A stretch of DNA of 64,000 nt. Origin: an uncultured Bacteroidales bacterium (GTDB lineage: Bacteria > Bacteroidota > Bacteroidia > Bacteroidales > P3). The notes beneath the pieces were generated by a model, which had not been told where the DNA came from, made no database searches, and was given only the letters and a program-made list of their open reading frames with translations. The first letter of the stretch is position 1; each line of letters starts with the position of its first letter. Shown here piece by piece: positions 28,601 through 34,825 of the stretch. The stretch lies in the NCBI GenBank assembly GCA_900316055.1, contig ONBK01000001.1, positions 186,001-250,000 of the forward strand, given 5' to 3'. The translations under genes were made by a program, and so were the position numbers.

Positions 28601-30311
28601 TATTCGTCACCTCCACGTCTACATTCACCCTCGGCTGCATGATGCCATATCCACGATCCACCCTGCGACCGTCGGGACTCAGCTGAGCACGGTTCAGCGG
28701 ATGCGCCATGGCGCCTATCAACTTCTGCGCCGAATACAGCACCAGCTCCGTGTCCGTATCCAGTGTGATGATAAACTTTATAGGTGAGCTGCTCCCCGCT
28801 CCCCGCTCCCTGCTCCCTGCAACTACCAGCCACTCTGAAACCGTTTCACAGCGGAAGCGCTCGGCCTTCTTCTCCTCGCTCGTTTCCCCCAGCACAAGGT
28901 CATTGAAATGCAGTATCGCTCCTCTCTTGCGCTCATATCCCAACCAGGTCTGCTCTCCCTCACTCCACGCACGCTTACGATAGACGAAATTGAAGATATG
29001 GGCTCCGTATTTCTCGTTCAATTCTTTCACCTTCTCCAATCCGGCCTGAGCCACCTCCTCGTCCCACGGAGCATCGGCCTCCTTGTATGAGGCCGCATCA
29101 CCCACCAGCGTATAGTACAGATTTTGCCCATTAGACCCATTAAACCCATCTCGTCCATTGCCCCTGTTGATATTGCTCAGATAGTACACCTCCAGCACTC
29201 CCAGCAACTCCTCCACCTTTGCCTTGTTCTTCAAGATGGTGGGCATGATGACCATGGTGGCATATTCGTCGGGAATAATACCCTCCTTGAACTTCATCTT
29301 GAACGTCCCCATCGGGCTATGCAGCTTCCCCAAGAGCCAGTTGAAGAGATCTATCACCACCTGACTCATCGGTACCCACAGGAGAATTGTCAGTATGAAA
29401 TTGAAAATTGATAATTGAAAATTGAAACCGTTGACTGCCCATGCAAATCCGGCAGCCAATAGTAAGCTTGACAACGACACAATCCAAATATAGCTGTGCG
29501 CACGAGCCTTCCAACGTTTCGGCGGGAACAGCTGCCACCCCACATGCTCTCCCCGCTCGTCAGCCTTCGCCACCAACGCCTTCACAAACTCATACTCCGA
29601 CATCGGCTTTCCACTCCCCTCTCTCCACTTTCCACTTCGCGAAAGACGTACGATTTTTGCCCTGTAGTCCTCCTTGGTCTTGTCCTGCATCTCGTCGTAC
29701 ATCCCAGTCTTCTCCCCCTTCAACATTCTCTCCGAGAAACTCACCGCGTCGATGAGTTCCGACATTGGCAGACGCGTCATCTTCTTCAACGAGTTGAAGA
29801 TGTTCATCATCTTCAGGTTCTCCTGCGCCTCTCTGTCAAGCTGGTCCATATCGGCCTGGCTGCGGTCCGTCGGCATATAATGGTAACTCTTCTCCTCCTC
29901 CAGCCTCCGGCACAAATCCGCCAGCTCTTTTATAAGGATAGCTTTCGTCAGCGGCAGCAACGCACACACCTCCGGATAGCTCAGATAATCCTTCCCTTTC
30001 ACCTGCACCTGACTCAGATAGCGGAAGAACAGCGTCTTGTCCACTTGATGGTGGCACTTGCGCAGATAGCCTTCCAGCAATCCCCACAACACCTCCTGAC
30101 GCTCCTTCCTCACTCCGAACTCCGAATTCCGTATTCCCTTCAACTCCTCCTTCATCACCTTCTCCTGCTCACTAATCATGTAATAATTATCGAGCACCCA
30201 CTCGTTGGTGCTACCCACCAGCCGCTGGTTTCGCGTCTCCTCCACCAGCAGCATATAATACCGCGTAATCTCCTTTACACTATTCCTGAACTCATTATAA
30301 ATATTCTTCAT
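22626..30311 (-). CDS. cyclic beta-1,2-glucan synthase-like protein (GT84 plus GH94)
   Basis: 2561 residues from the Met at 30311. N-terminal helical region; membrane helices about 275-325; GT84 glycosyltransferase part with LDTDTEL and HHRWTRGDWQ; further helices; a glucoamylase-like part; and a C-terminal GH94 phosphorylase-type module with CGDWNDGM and GGWTWYTGSASW. Relatives (ChvB/NdvB, about 2800 residues) polymerise glucose from UDP-glucose and close it into periplasmic cyclic glucans. Six short repeat arrays are translated within the N-terminal 1070 residues. It heads the operon to radA; the -7 element TATTTTTG lies 28 bases upstream. The product linkage is inferred. Confidence 0.82.
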   Translation of the reverse strand: MKNIYNEFRNSVKEITRYYMLLVEETRNQRLVGSTNEWVLDNYYMISEQEKVMKEELKGIRNSEFGVRKERQEVLWGLLEGYLRKCHHQVDKTLFFRYLSQVQVKGKDYLSYPEVCALLPLTKAILIKELADLCRRLEEEKSYHYMPTDRSQADMDQLDREAQENLKMMNIFNSLKKMTRLPMSELIDAVSFSERMLKGEKTGMYDEMQDKTKEDYRAKIVRLSRSGKWREGSGKPMSEYEFVKALVAKADERGEHVGWQLFPPKRWKARAHSYIWIVSLSSLLLAAGFAWAVNGFNFQLSIFNFILTILLWVPMSQVVIDLFNWLLGKLHSPMGTFKMKFKEGIIPDEYATMVIMPTILKNKAKVEELLGVLEVYYLSNINRGNGRDGFNGSNGQNLYYTLVGDAASYKEADAPWDEEVAQAGLEKVKELNEKYGAHIFNFVYRKRAWSEGEQTWLGYERKRGAILHFNDLVLGETSEEKKAERFRCETVSEWLVVAGSRERGAGSSSPIKFIITLDTDTELVLYSAQKLIGAMAHPLNRAQLSPDGRRVDRGYGIMQPRVNVDVEVTNKSRYAQLFAGLGGLDVYTTASFELYQDIFNEGSFCGKGIYDLRVFQQVLKGTFPENLILSHDLIEGCHIRCGLINDVELFDDNPSNWIDDAKRHHRWTRGDWQIIPWLKKTVKNEKGEKVKNQVNTIGKWKIFDNLRRSMLSLGLLVLILTGYLIAFIHGDTYLQPSWFVLVALVAVASPIVFFIIGQVTKMPRFGKRYRYYMTLMRGFQVIIYRSLVQFALLPKEAWMYTDAAVRACYRMWFSHRNLLAWITSDEAAKSTKGTLGDYMGKFWFNYVASAAIFCLALLGHVGIGAWGTAVFCMATWCGAPLLMWWLGRKFPQDKKHLSAKETDEVRRLAQKTWGFFDTLITEENNWLIPDNYQLNREKKTDYKTSPTNIGYSLTAVVSAAELAFITPKDAVGRIARIIDTVCKLEKWNGHLYNWYDISTLKALPNFFISTCDSGNFVACLYVVKGWLGNEESRMKNEESADVSTLSSLKAKVERLIEQTDFRKLYNPELDVFSIGYDTTNYTLLPYHYNNFASEARLTSFLTIAQGDAPYKHWFCLDKTLVQYEGYKGVASWYGTLFEYFMPLIFLPTYKHTLMDETYSFAIRAQRAFFPSPWGISETAYNELDDAQNYKYHAFGVPYLKFQNTTPDRIVVSPYSSLMTIGINDRAVFENMQKFKALEMYDDFGFYESYDEEDHVPVKAHYAHHQGMILASLTNYLSDHCLQRYFMQEPAMRSMETLLKEKAQVRPYIDLKVTQYKRYRYSKVQTESDARDFDTIANVPELGIISNGQYTVLMNDRGSGFSRYRNIMLGRYRKISSDHYGTYVYIRNLQDDHLWCNTYSPLDVMPEGYHVSFASDKMIFQRVDDGVETKTEVTVLKDRSAEIRRLTFTNNKNVDVDIELTTYGEVVLAPAAEDENHRVFNAMKILSEYDKEHEALLFSRPGSFGARNWMLHKLWVNESDNNLVEYETSRVKFIGRGNSLRHADVIENRRTLAGTVGTTLDPVMSMRRRVHLAAGKSVEAYILTGFAKEKEHLLQLTEQYHNGVDVEHAFKTASVFNNMRTNMSLLKGSQMRLYNSISKYMAQTATLGNDRQAILAKNTLSQSGLWRFGISGDLAILLMEIDSMERSGFAKEMLRAFEYYKVHGMQLDLVFINDVPIERDRSGANDGYGEREGLTHFIRNMANTEHLWAEHSEAGKVYVLDGRDVTEAERVLLHTVARLVFNTAEGISIAEQLHRLEIANQHYQDKVEYPVLKPKKEFRVWSNLEFYNQYGGFDNGGRDYVVTNTNTPMPWVNVIANQHFGCIVSSTMAGFTFAHNAQQFKLTGWSNDIVRDNASEMLLINKRQFVPATARHGQGWSAFDAEYDDMNVAVRVFVACEKPEKYYQIKVSNRTESSMDVQLDMVYKLVLGMSEEQTARYLYSEWDEACNCLCVRNVYHPIYHDQMVRLTATEPLTDISLHSPNRKRLGLVVNIPANGEKEIAFVISTGCTGDISSTNSISLSTINEEFDRVVDFWDEKLSYIQVETPDKAFNNMLNRWYLYQVYASRLFARAGFYQVGGATGFRDQLQDVMSLLYSDPSYARRQILDHAAHQFAEGDVLHWWHESMRMGARTTFSDDYLWLVFVTYQYVKVTGDRSILEEMVPFCQADQLIPGEAERGMNYAEGYEKASLYEHLRRAVNRAMSRKGVHGLPLMGCGDWNDGMSRVGVENKGESVWVAFFLADLLPKMEKLTLLMPGADLSYCEELSTFRHELVEAIQNHAWDGAWFLRAYFDNGDPMGSRNNVECQIDLISQAWSILTDVATEKQKESVFRETDNRLVNREHEIIQLLTPAFKASQPSPGYIMNYPVGVRENGGQYTHGAMWYIMAQLKEGHYDIAYYLYSIINPIHRTQTLADVLKYKVEPYCIAADIYSNPQHPGRGGWTWYTGSASWAYKTGIENILGFRKEGNQLTINPRVPSGWNDFTVRYRYGSSLYIIKCTRQGNGAIANVITLVDDGQVHEIEAKI
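27196..27223 (-). repeat. heptamer array CATTCTT in the glucan synthase gene
   Basis: GATTCTT, CATTCTT, CATTCTT, GATTCTT. It encodes NEESRMKNEES. It is the complement of the GAATGAA words in mutS2. Confidence 0.85.
28791..28818 (-). repeat. heptamer array GCTCCCC/GCTCCCT in the glucan synthase gene
   Basis: GCTCCCC twice, GCTCCCT twice. It encodes AGSRERGAGSSS just before the strand carrying the LDTDTEL motif. Confidence 0.9.
29129..29164 (-). repeat. nonamer array CCCATTAGA in the glucan synthase gene
   Basis: CCCATTAGA, CCCATTAAA, CCCATCTCG, TCCATTGCC. It encodes GNGRDGFNGSNGQN. Confidence 0.75.
29400..29427 (-). repeat. heptamer array ATTGAAA in the glucan synthase gene
   Basis: ATTGAAA, ATTGATA, ATTGAAA, ATTGAAA. 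It encodes FNFQLSIFNF, part of the loop and second helix of an N-terminal membrane hairpin. Confidence 0.85.
29608..29635 (-). repeat. heptamer array TTTCCAC in the glucan synthase gene
   Basis: TTTCCAC, TCCCCTC, TCTCCAC, TTTCCAC. It encodes SGKWREGSGK. It is related to the array in feoB at 57088. Confidence 0.75.
30112..30139 (-). repeat. heptamer array ACTCCGA in the glucan synthase gene
   Basis: ACTCCGA, ACTCCGA, ATTCCGT, ATTCCCT. It encodes GIRNSEFGVRK. Confidence 0.8.
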
Positions 30312-30338
30312 GCGTATGGTATATAATAAAGCAAAATG

Positions 30339-30346
30339 CAAAAATA
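30339..30346 (-). promoter_or_regulatory. -7 promoter element of the glucan synthase operon
   Basis: TATTTTTGCA, with TTTTG about 20 bases further upstream. It is divergent from the OmpA-family promoter. Confidence 0.6.
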
Positions 30347-30406
30347 CGAAAAAAGTTCAAAACCACCAAAAAAAAATTTTTTAGGGACAGTTCAAAAACT
30401 TTTTCG

Positions 30407-30414
30407 TAACTTTG
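30407..30414 (+). promoter_or_regulatory. -7 promoter element for the OmpA-family gene
   Basis: TAACTTTGCA lies 33 bases before the ATG at 30447. It rules out the upstream in-frame ATG at 30336. Confidence 0.65.
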
Positions 30415-30446
30415 CACTTAAAATAAGAACGAAAAATAACAACAAT

Positions 30447-31526
30447 ATGAAAAAAACATTATATGCAGCAGCGCTGCTCCTATTCGCCGGATTGGCTGTA
30501 AATGCGCAGGAAACCAACTACGCTAAGAGCGACTTCGTTCCCGGCGACGAAATCATCTTCGATGACCCTGTAGAGAAGGAAAAACTGGGCGAATTCCCGT
30601 CGCATTGGGACTTCCTTGCCGGCGAGGAGTGCGAAATCGTCAACCACAAAGGGGCTCAGGCCATCAAACTCTCCGGCTGGTACAGCGAAATCGGCCCGCT
30701 GATGAAGCAAGCCAACTACCTGCCCGAGGAATTCACCGTCGAGTTCGACGTATGGTCGAACGCCACCCTAGGCTTCAGCGATAACGACTGGCTTCGTCTG
30801 GATCTCTACTCGGAAGAATACCCCGACGGCATCGTCCGTGTGGACCTCAACCCCGCCGTCAACAACACTCCCAACGAGGGCGACCACGCCGCTCTCGTCT
30901 ACACTTTCCAGCCCCCGACGGGCGATAGCCGCGAAGGCAGCGCCAAAGGCGAACTCCTCGACCCTCTCATCAAGGCCAACACCTGGCTCCATGTGTCCGC
31001 CTCGTTCAACAAGCGCGCTTTTAAATACTATGTCAACGGCACCCGTCTGATAAACCTCCCCAATGTGGCGCGTCCCACCCGCATAAAGCTGGTGTCCATC
31101 TCCAACTGCGAAGAGAAAGACCGCTTCTTCATCAAGAACGTTCGTATCTGCAAAGGCGCCGTGCCCCTCTACGACCGCCTTGCCGCTGACGGCAAAATTG
31201 TCTCCTACGCCATCACCTTCGAGACCGGCAAGGCCGACCTCAAACCGGAATCCGTCATCGAAATCAACCGCGTGGCCAAGCTCATGCAGGAGCATCCCGA
31301 CCTTCAGTTCGAGGTGCAAGGTCATTGCGACAACACCGGTTCCGACGCCGTCAACGACCCGCTCTCCCAGAAGCGCGCTGAAGCCATCGTGAACGCCCTC
31401 GTGGAGAAAGGCATCGACAAATCGCGCCTCACCGCCGTAGGCAAGGGCTCCCACTCCCCCATCGCCCCCAACACCACCGAAGAAGGCCGCGCCAAGAACC
31501 GCCGAGTAGAATTCGTAAAGAAATAA
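30447..31526 (+). CDS. OmpA-family protein with N-terminal concanavalin-like domain
   Basis: 359 residues. Signal peptide MKKTLYAAALLLFAGLAVNA. Residues about 60-240 look like a laminin-G/ConA-like beta sandwich (FTVEFDVWSN; TWLHVSASFNKRAFKYYVNG). The C-terminal OmpA domain has ITFETGKADLKPESVIEINR, VQGHCDNTGSDAVNDPLSQK and GRAKNRRVEF, which bind peptidoglycan. It links the outer envelope to the cell wall. The start follows the promoter at 30407. The next gene begins 4 bases after the stop, so the two are co-transcribed. Confidence 0.88.
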   Translation: MKKTLYAAALLLFAGLAVNAQETNYAKSDFVPGDEIIFDDPVEKEKLGEFPSHWDFLAGEECEIVNHKGAQAIKLSGWYSEIGPLMKQANYLPEEFTVEFDVWSNATLGFSDNDWLRLDLYSEEYPDGIVRVDLNPAVNNTPNEGDHAALVYTFQPPTGDSREGSAKGELLDPLIKANTWLHVSASFNKRAFKYYVNGTRLINLPNVARPTRIKLVSISNCEEKDRFFIKNVRICKGAVPLYDRLAADGKIVSYAITFETGKADLKPESVIEINRVAKLMQEHPDLQFEVQGHCDNTGSDAVNDPLSQKRAEAIVNALVEKGIDKSRLTAVGKGSHSPIAPNTTEEGRAKNRRVEFVKK

Positions 31527-31530
31527 CGTT

Positions 31531-32430
31531 ATGAAAAAATGTTTTCTCACCCTCCTCCTCGCCGCTTTCTGCCTCGCGGCAACGGCGCAGGAAGAACAGG
31601 AACCACCCAGTTGGATCGATGTCTCCTGGATCAATTTTGTGGCCTCCGGCGGCACCGACGAAAACAACGCCCTGCTGCAATATATGCTCTTCTCCGAAGA
31701 GACGGTGAAGGCCCACGAGGAACTCTTCAACAACCTGCTCACCCTGCAGGAGGAAATCATGCAGGTCTACCTCAACCAGACGCTGCCCTCCTACCTGCAG
31801 GAGATGGAGGACGGCCTCAAGCAGGCTCGCGAGCAGCTCAAGAACAACCCCGAGCTGCTAGCACAACTCGACGAGGCTTACAAGGAATTCGAGAAACAGA
31901 AGGCCGAGGCCCTGCGGGAATACACCGACGGCCGAACCTCCTACTCGTTCGACCCCGCCACCATGCTCCGCCAACTCAAGGCTCTGGCCATCAACCGCAA
32001 GATTTACACCGGATGGTCGGAAGCCGGCAACGGCCTCTACGCCGTCATCGAGGTGCCCCGCTACGCCTCCCTGAAAGAAAACGCCCAATATTCCGCCACC
32101 AAAATCACTTTCGACGAGAAAGACCGCTACCGCTGGAGCCTCATCGACGGCAACGGCCGCCAAATTGTCCCGCCCCAGTACGGCCCCTTCAACACCAACC
32201 CCCTCTATGGCAACTGCTATCCCGCGGAAGGCCTGATGTGCCCCTACCGACAGGAAGCCGACGGCAGCGTCAACGCAGGTGCCATCGACTACCGCGGACA
32301 GGTGCGCATCCCGTTCACCTACGATGAACACGTAGGCATGGGGGAAGAAGGCCCTGTAATGAAGCGCTACGACGGCAAACTCGACTTCTACAACAAAAAC
32401 TTCCAGGTGATTCGCACCGAGGAACGCTAA
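31531..32430 (+). CDS. exported protein with C-terminal WG-like repeats
   Basis: 299 residues. Signal peptide MKKCFLTLLLAAFCLAATAQ. Residues about 60-135 form a charged helical region (EEDGLKQAREQLKNNPELLAQ-type sequence). The C-terminal half has two WG-repeat-like units, RWSLIDGNGRQIVPPQYGPF and GAIDYRGQVRIPFTYDE, a beta-rich module common in Bacteroidota. Function is unknown. It is co-transcribed with the OmpA-family protein, so a periplasmic or cell-envelope role is likely by position. Confidence 0.72.
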   Translation: MKKCFLTLLLAAFCLAATAQEEQEPPSWIDVSWINFVASGGTDENNALLQYMLFSEETVKAHEELFNNLLTLQEEIMQVYLNQTLPSYLQEMEDGLKQAREQLKNNPELLAQLDEAYKEFEKQKAEALREYTDGRTSYSFDPATMLRQLKALAINRKIYTGWSEAGNGLYAVIEVPRYASLKENAQYSATKITFDEKDRYRWSLIDGNGRQIVPPQYGPFNTNPLYGNCYPAEGLMCPYRQEADGSVNAGAIDYRGQVRIPFTYDEHVGMGEEGPVMKRYDGKLDFYNKNFQVIRTEER

Positions 32431-32474
32431 AAAGACGGAGGTCACCCCTCCAGCCAAAAGCATTTCTATATCTT

Positions 32475-32518
32475 TTGTACGTTATTTGTACGATACTTGT
32501 ACGATACTTGTACGATGA
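32475..32518 (+). repeat. 11-mer array TTGTACGATAC
   Basis: TTGTACGTTAT, TTGTACGATAC, TTGTACGATAC, TTGTACGATGA, followed by a partial copy on the other strand (AACGTACAA). It is intergenic, after the WG-like gene. The analogous 11-mer array with a GTAC core is at 51085. Confidence 0.85.
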
Positions 32519-32587
32519 TTTATCGGACAAATAACGTACAACTATCGAACAACAATACTAGTTACCGAGTGCCTTATTATGTTAAAA

Positions 32588-32615
32588 TTTCAATTTTCAT
32601 TTTCCAGTTTTCAAT
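32588..32615 (+). repeat. heptamer array TTTCAAT just upstream of the etfB promoter
   Basis: TTTCAAT, TTTCATT, TTCCAGT, TTTCAAT. It ends 7 bases before the -7 element and so occupies the -33 region. Confidence 0.7.
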
Positions 32616-32622
32616 TTATTCG

Positions 32623-32630
32623 TATCTTTG
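32623..32630 (+). promoter_or_regulatory. -7 promoter element of the etf operon
   Basis: TATCTTTGCA lies 22 bases before the etfB ATG. Confidence 0.65.
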
Positions 32631-32652
32631 CACTTTTAAATTATGTTAATTT

Positions 32653-33522
32653 ATGAGTTTGAAGATTGTTGTACTTGCGAAACAAGTTCCTGATACAAGG
32701 AATGTTGGCAAGGATGCTATGACGGCAGAGGGGACGGTGAACCGTGCCGCGCTGCCCGCTATTTTTAATCCCGAAGATTTGAATGCCCTGGAGCAGGCGC
32801 TCCGCATCAAGGAGCAGAACCCCGGCACCACCGTGGGTCTGCTGACCATGGGTCCCCCGCGCGCCGGCGAGATTATCCGCGAAGGTCTCTACCGCGGCGC
32901 CGATACCGGTTGGCTGCTGACTGACAGACTGTTTGCCGGCGCCGATACACTGGCCACTTCGTATGCTTTGGCTACCGCCATCAAGAAGATTGGCGACGTA
33001 GACCTCGTCATCGGCGGCCGACAGGCCATCGACGGCGACACCGCTCAGGTGGGTCCTCAGGTGGCGCAGAAGCTCGGCCTTAACCAGGTGACCTACGCCG
33101 AGGAGATCCTCAAGATAGAGAACGGAAAGGCCACTATCCGCCGCATGATTGACGGCGGCGTGGAGGTTGTGGAGGCACCGCTGCCCCTCGTTGTTACCGT
33201 CAACGGCAGCGCCGCCGAATGCCGCCCCGCCAACGCCAAGTTGGTGATGAAATACAAGTACGCCGCCTGCCCGCTTGAGGTGGCCGAGGACGACACCCGC
33301 AAGGGTCTCCGCGCCGAGCGCCCCTACCTCAACCTCACGCAGTGGAGCGTGGCCGACGTGGACGGCGACCCCAGCCAGTGCGGCATGAGCGGCTCGCCCA
33401 CCAAGGTCAAGGAGGTGCAGAGCATCGCCTTCCAGGCCAAGGAGAGCAAGACCCTCACGGGCGCCGATGCCGACATCGACGGCCTCATCAAAGAGTTGTT
33501 AAACGACAAAATCATTGGCTAA
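32653..33522 (+). CDS. etfB: electron transfer flavoprotein beta subunit
   Basis: 289 residues. Motifs are VVLAKQVPDTRNVG, ALRIKEQNPGTTVGLLTMGP and DLVIGGRQAIDGDTAQVGPQVA (AMP/FAD site), ending with the usual C-terminal arm. EtfB pairs with EtfA and carries a flavin; in anaerobes it takes part either in simple electron transfer or in flavin-based bifurcation with an acyl-CoA dehydrogenase. The operon etfB-etfA-acd fits both. It is cytosolic, of normal length, with a promoter directly upstream. Confidence 0.95.
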   Translation: MSLKIVVLAKQVPDTRNVGKDAMTAEGTVNRAALPAIFNPEDLNALEQALRIKEQNPGTTVGLLTMGPPRAGEIIREGLYRGADTGWLLTDRLFAGADTLATSYALATAIKKIGDVDLVIGGRQAIDGDTAQVGPQVAQKLGLNQVTYAEEILKIENGKATIRRMIDGGVEVVEAPLPLVVTVNGSAAECRPANAKLVMKYKYAACPLEVAEDDTRKGLRAERPYLNLTQWSVADVDGDPSQCGMSGSPTKVKEVQSIAFQAKESKTLTGADADIDGLIKELLNDKIIG

Positions 33523-33523
33523 C

Positions 33524-34546
33524 ATGAACAACGTATTCGTATATATAGAGATTGAAGGAACGGAAGTGCGCGAGGTGTCGCAGGAACTTCTGACCAAGGG
33601 CCGCAAGCTGGCCAATGAGCTGGACGTGGAACTTCACGCCGTGGCTATCGGCACCGGCATCAAGGGCAAAGTCGAGGAGCAGGTGCTGCCCTACGGCGTC
33701 GACAAGCTCTTCGTCTTCGACGCCCCCGAACTTTTCCCCTACACCTCGGCGCCGCACACCGACATCGTGGTACACCTCTTCAAGGAGGAGCAGCCGCAGA
33801 TATGCCTGATGGGCGCCACGGTCATCGGCCGCGACCTCGGCCCGCGTGTCTCGTCGAGCCTCACCAGCGGCCTCACCGCCGACTGCACGCAGCTCGAAAT
33901 CGGCCCCTACGAGGACAAGAAGAGCGGCAAGGTGTACGAGAACCTGCTGTACCAGATCCGTCCCGCTTTCGGCGGCAACATTGTGGCCACCATCGTCAAC
34001 CCCGACCATCGTCCTCAGATGGCCACCGTGCGCAGCGGCGTCATGCAGAAGGCCATCTATGACGGCTCCTGCAAGAAAGAGGTGGTGTATCCGGAAGTGA
34101 TCAAGTACGTGAGTCCCGAAGCTTTCGTGGTGAAAGTGCTTGACCACCATGTGGAGGCCGCGAAGCACAACCTGAAAGGCGCCCCCATCGTGGTGGCCGG
34201 CGGCTACGGCGTGGGCTCGAAGGAGGGCTTCGACCAACTCTTCGAGCTGGCCAAAGTGCTGCACGGCGAGGTGGGCGGCAGCCGCGCCGCCGTCGACGCC
34301 GGATGGATTGACAACGACCGCCAGATTGGCCAGACGGGCGTCACGGTGCACCCCAAGGTGTACATCGCCTGCGGCATCAGCGGCCAGATCCAGCACATCG
34401 CCGGCATGCAGGACTCGGGCATCATCATCAGCATCAACTCCGACCCCGAGGCCCCCATCAACAAGATTGCCGACTATGTGATCACCGGAACGGTGGAAGA
34501 GGTTGTGCCTAAGATGATTAAGTACTACAAACAGAACAGCAAATAA
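33524..34546 (+). CDS. etfA: electron transfer flavoprotein alpha subunit
   Basis: 340 residues from ATG 33524, one base after the etfB stop codon. N-terminal domain MNNVFVYIEIEGTEVREVSQ; C-terminal FAD domain with GVGSKEGF, VGGSRAAVDAGWI, QIGQTGVTVHPKVYIACGISG, the standard EtfA signature, and ISINSDPEAPI. It holds the FAD that passes electrons to or from the acyl-CoA dehydrogenase. The last codons are followed by an array of nine 21-bp units before the next gene. Confidence 0.95.
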   Translation: MNNVFVYIEIEGTEVREVSQELLTKGRKLANELDVELHAVAIGTGIKGKVEEQVLPYGVDKLFVFDAPELFPYTSAPHTDIVVHLFKEEQPQICLMGATVIGRDLGPRVSSSLTSGLTADCTQLEIGPYEDKKSGKVYENLLYQIRPAFGGNIVATIVNPDHRPQMATVRSGVMQKAIYDGSCKKEVVYPEVIKYVSPEAFVVKVLDHHVEAAKHNLKGAPIVVAGGYGVGSKEGFDQLFELAKVLHGEVGGSRAAVDAGWIDNDRQIGQTGVTVHPKVYIACGISGQIQHIAGMQDSGIIISINSDPEAPINKIADYVITGTVEEVVPKMIKYYKQNSK

Positions 34547-34580
34547 AGCCGCCGGAGGGCTGCCGGGACGGGAGGCGAAA

Positions 34581-34769
34581 AAATCCCGTGGGGAAATTGA
34601 GAAATCCCGTGGGGATTTTGCAAAATCCCGTGGGGAAAATTAAAAATCCCGTGGGGAAATTTTAAAGCCCCGATGAGAAACGAAAAAATCCCAATGGGAA
34701 AATGAAAAATCTCAATGAGAAATTGCAAAATCCCAATGGGAAATTGCAAAATCCCAATGGGAAATCGAG
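34581..34769 (+). repeat. nine-unit 21-bp tandem array with a palindrome in each unit
   Basis: Unit starts: 34581, 34602, 34623, 34644, 34664, 34686, 34707, 34728, 34749. The core is AAATCCCGTGGGGAAATT in the first four and AAATCCCAATGGGAAATT in the later ones. One unit reads TCTCAATGAGA instead of TCCCAATGGGA, with both arms changed together. It lies in the 279-base gap between etfA and the acyl-CoA dehydrogenase gene. Confidence 0.9.
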
Positions 34770-34825
34770 CCACCCCGACGAGCCCCGAGAGAAAAACGAC
34801 ATAAAACACAGAAAACATTAAGATT

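Noticed and set aside
34581-34769. The 21-bp array as a CRISPR
   Set aside because: The units are contiguous and about 21 bp with no unique spacers, and there are no cas genes nearby.
34525-34818. A minus-strand frame encoding FPIGILQ-type seven-residue repeats
   Set aside because: It is a by-product of the 21-bp period dividing by three. It has no promoter or independent coding signal and overlaps the end of etfA.
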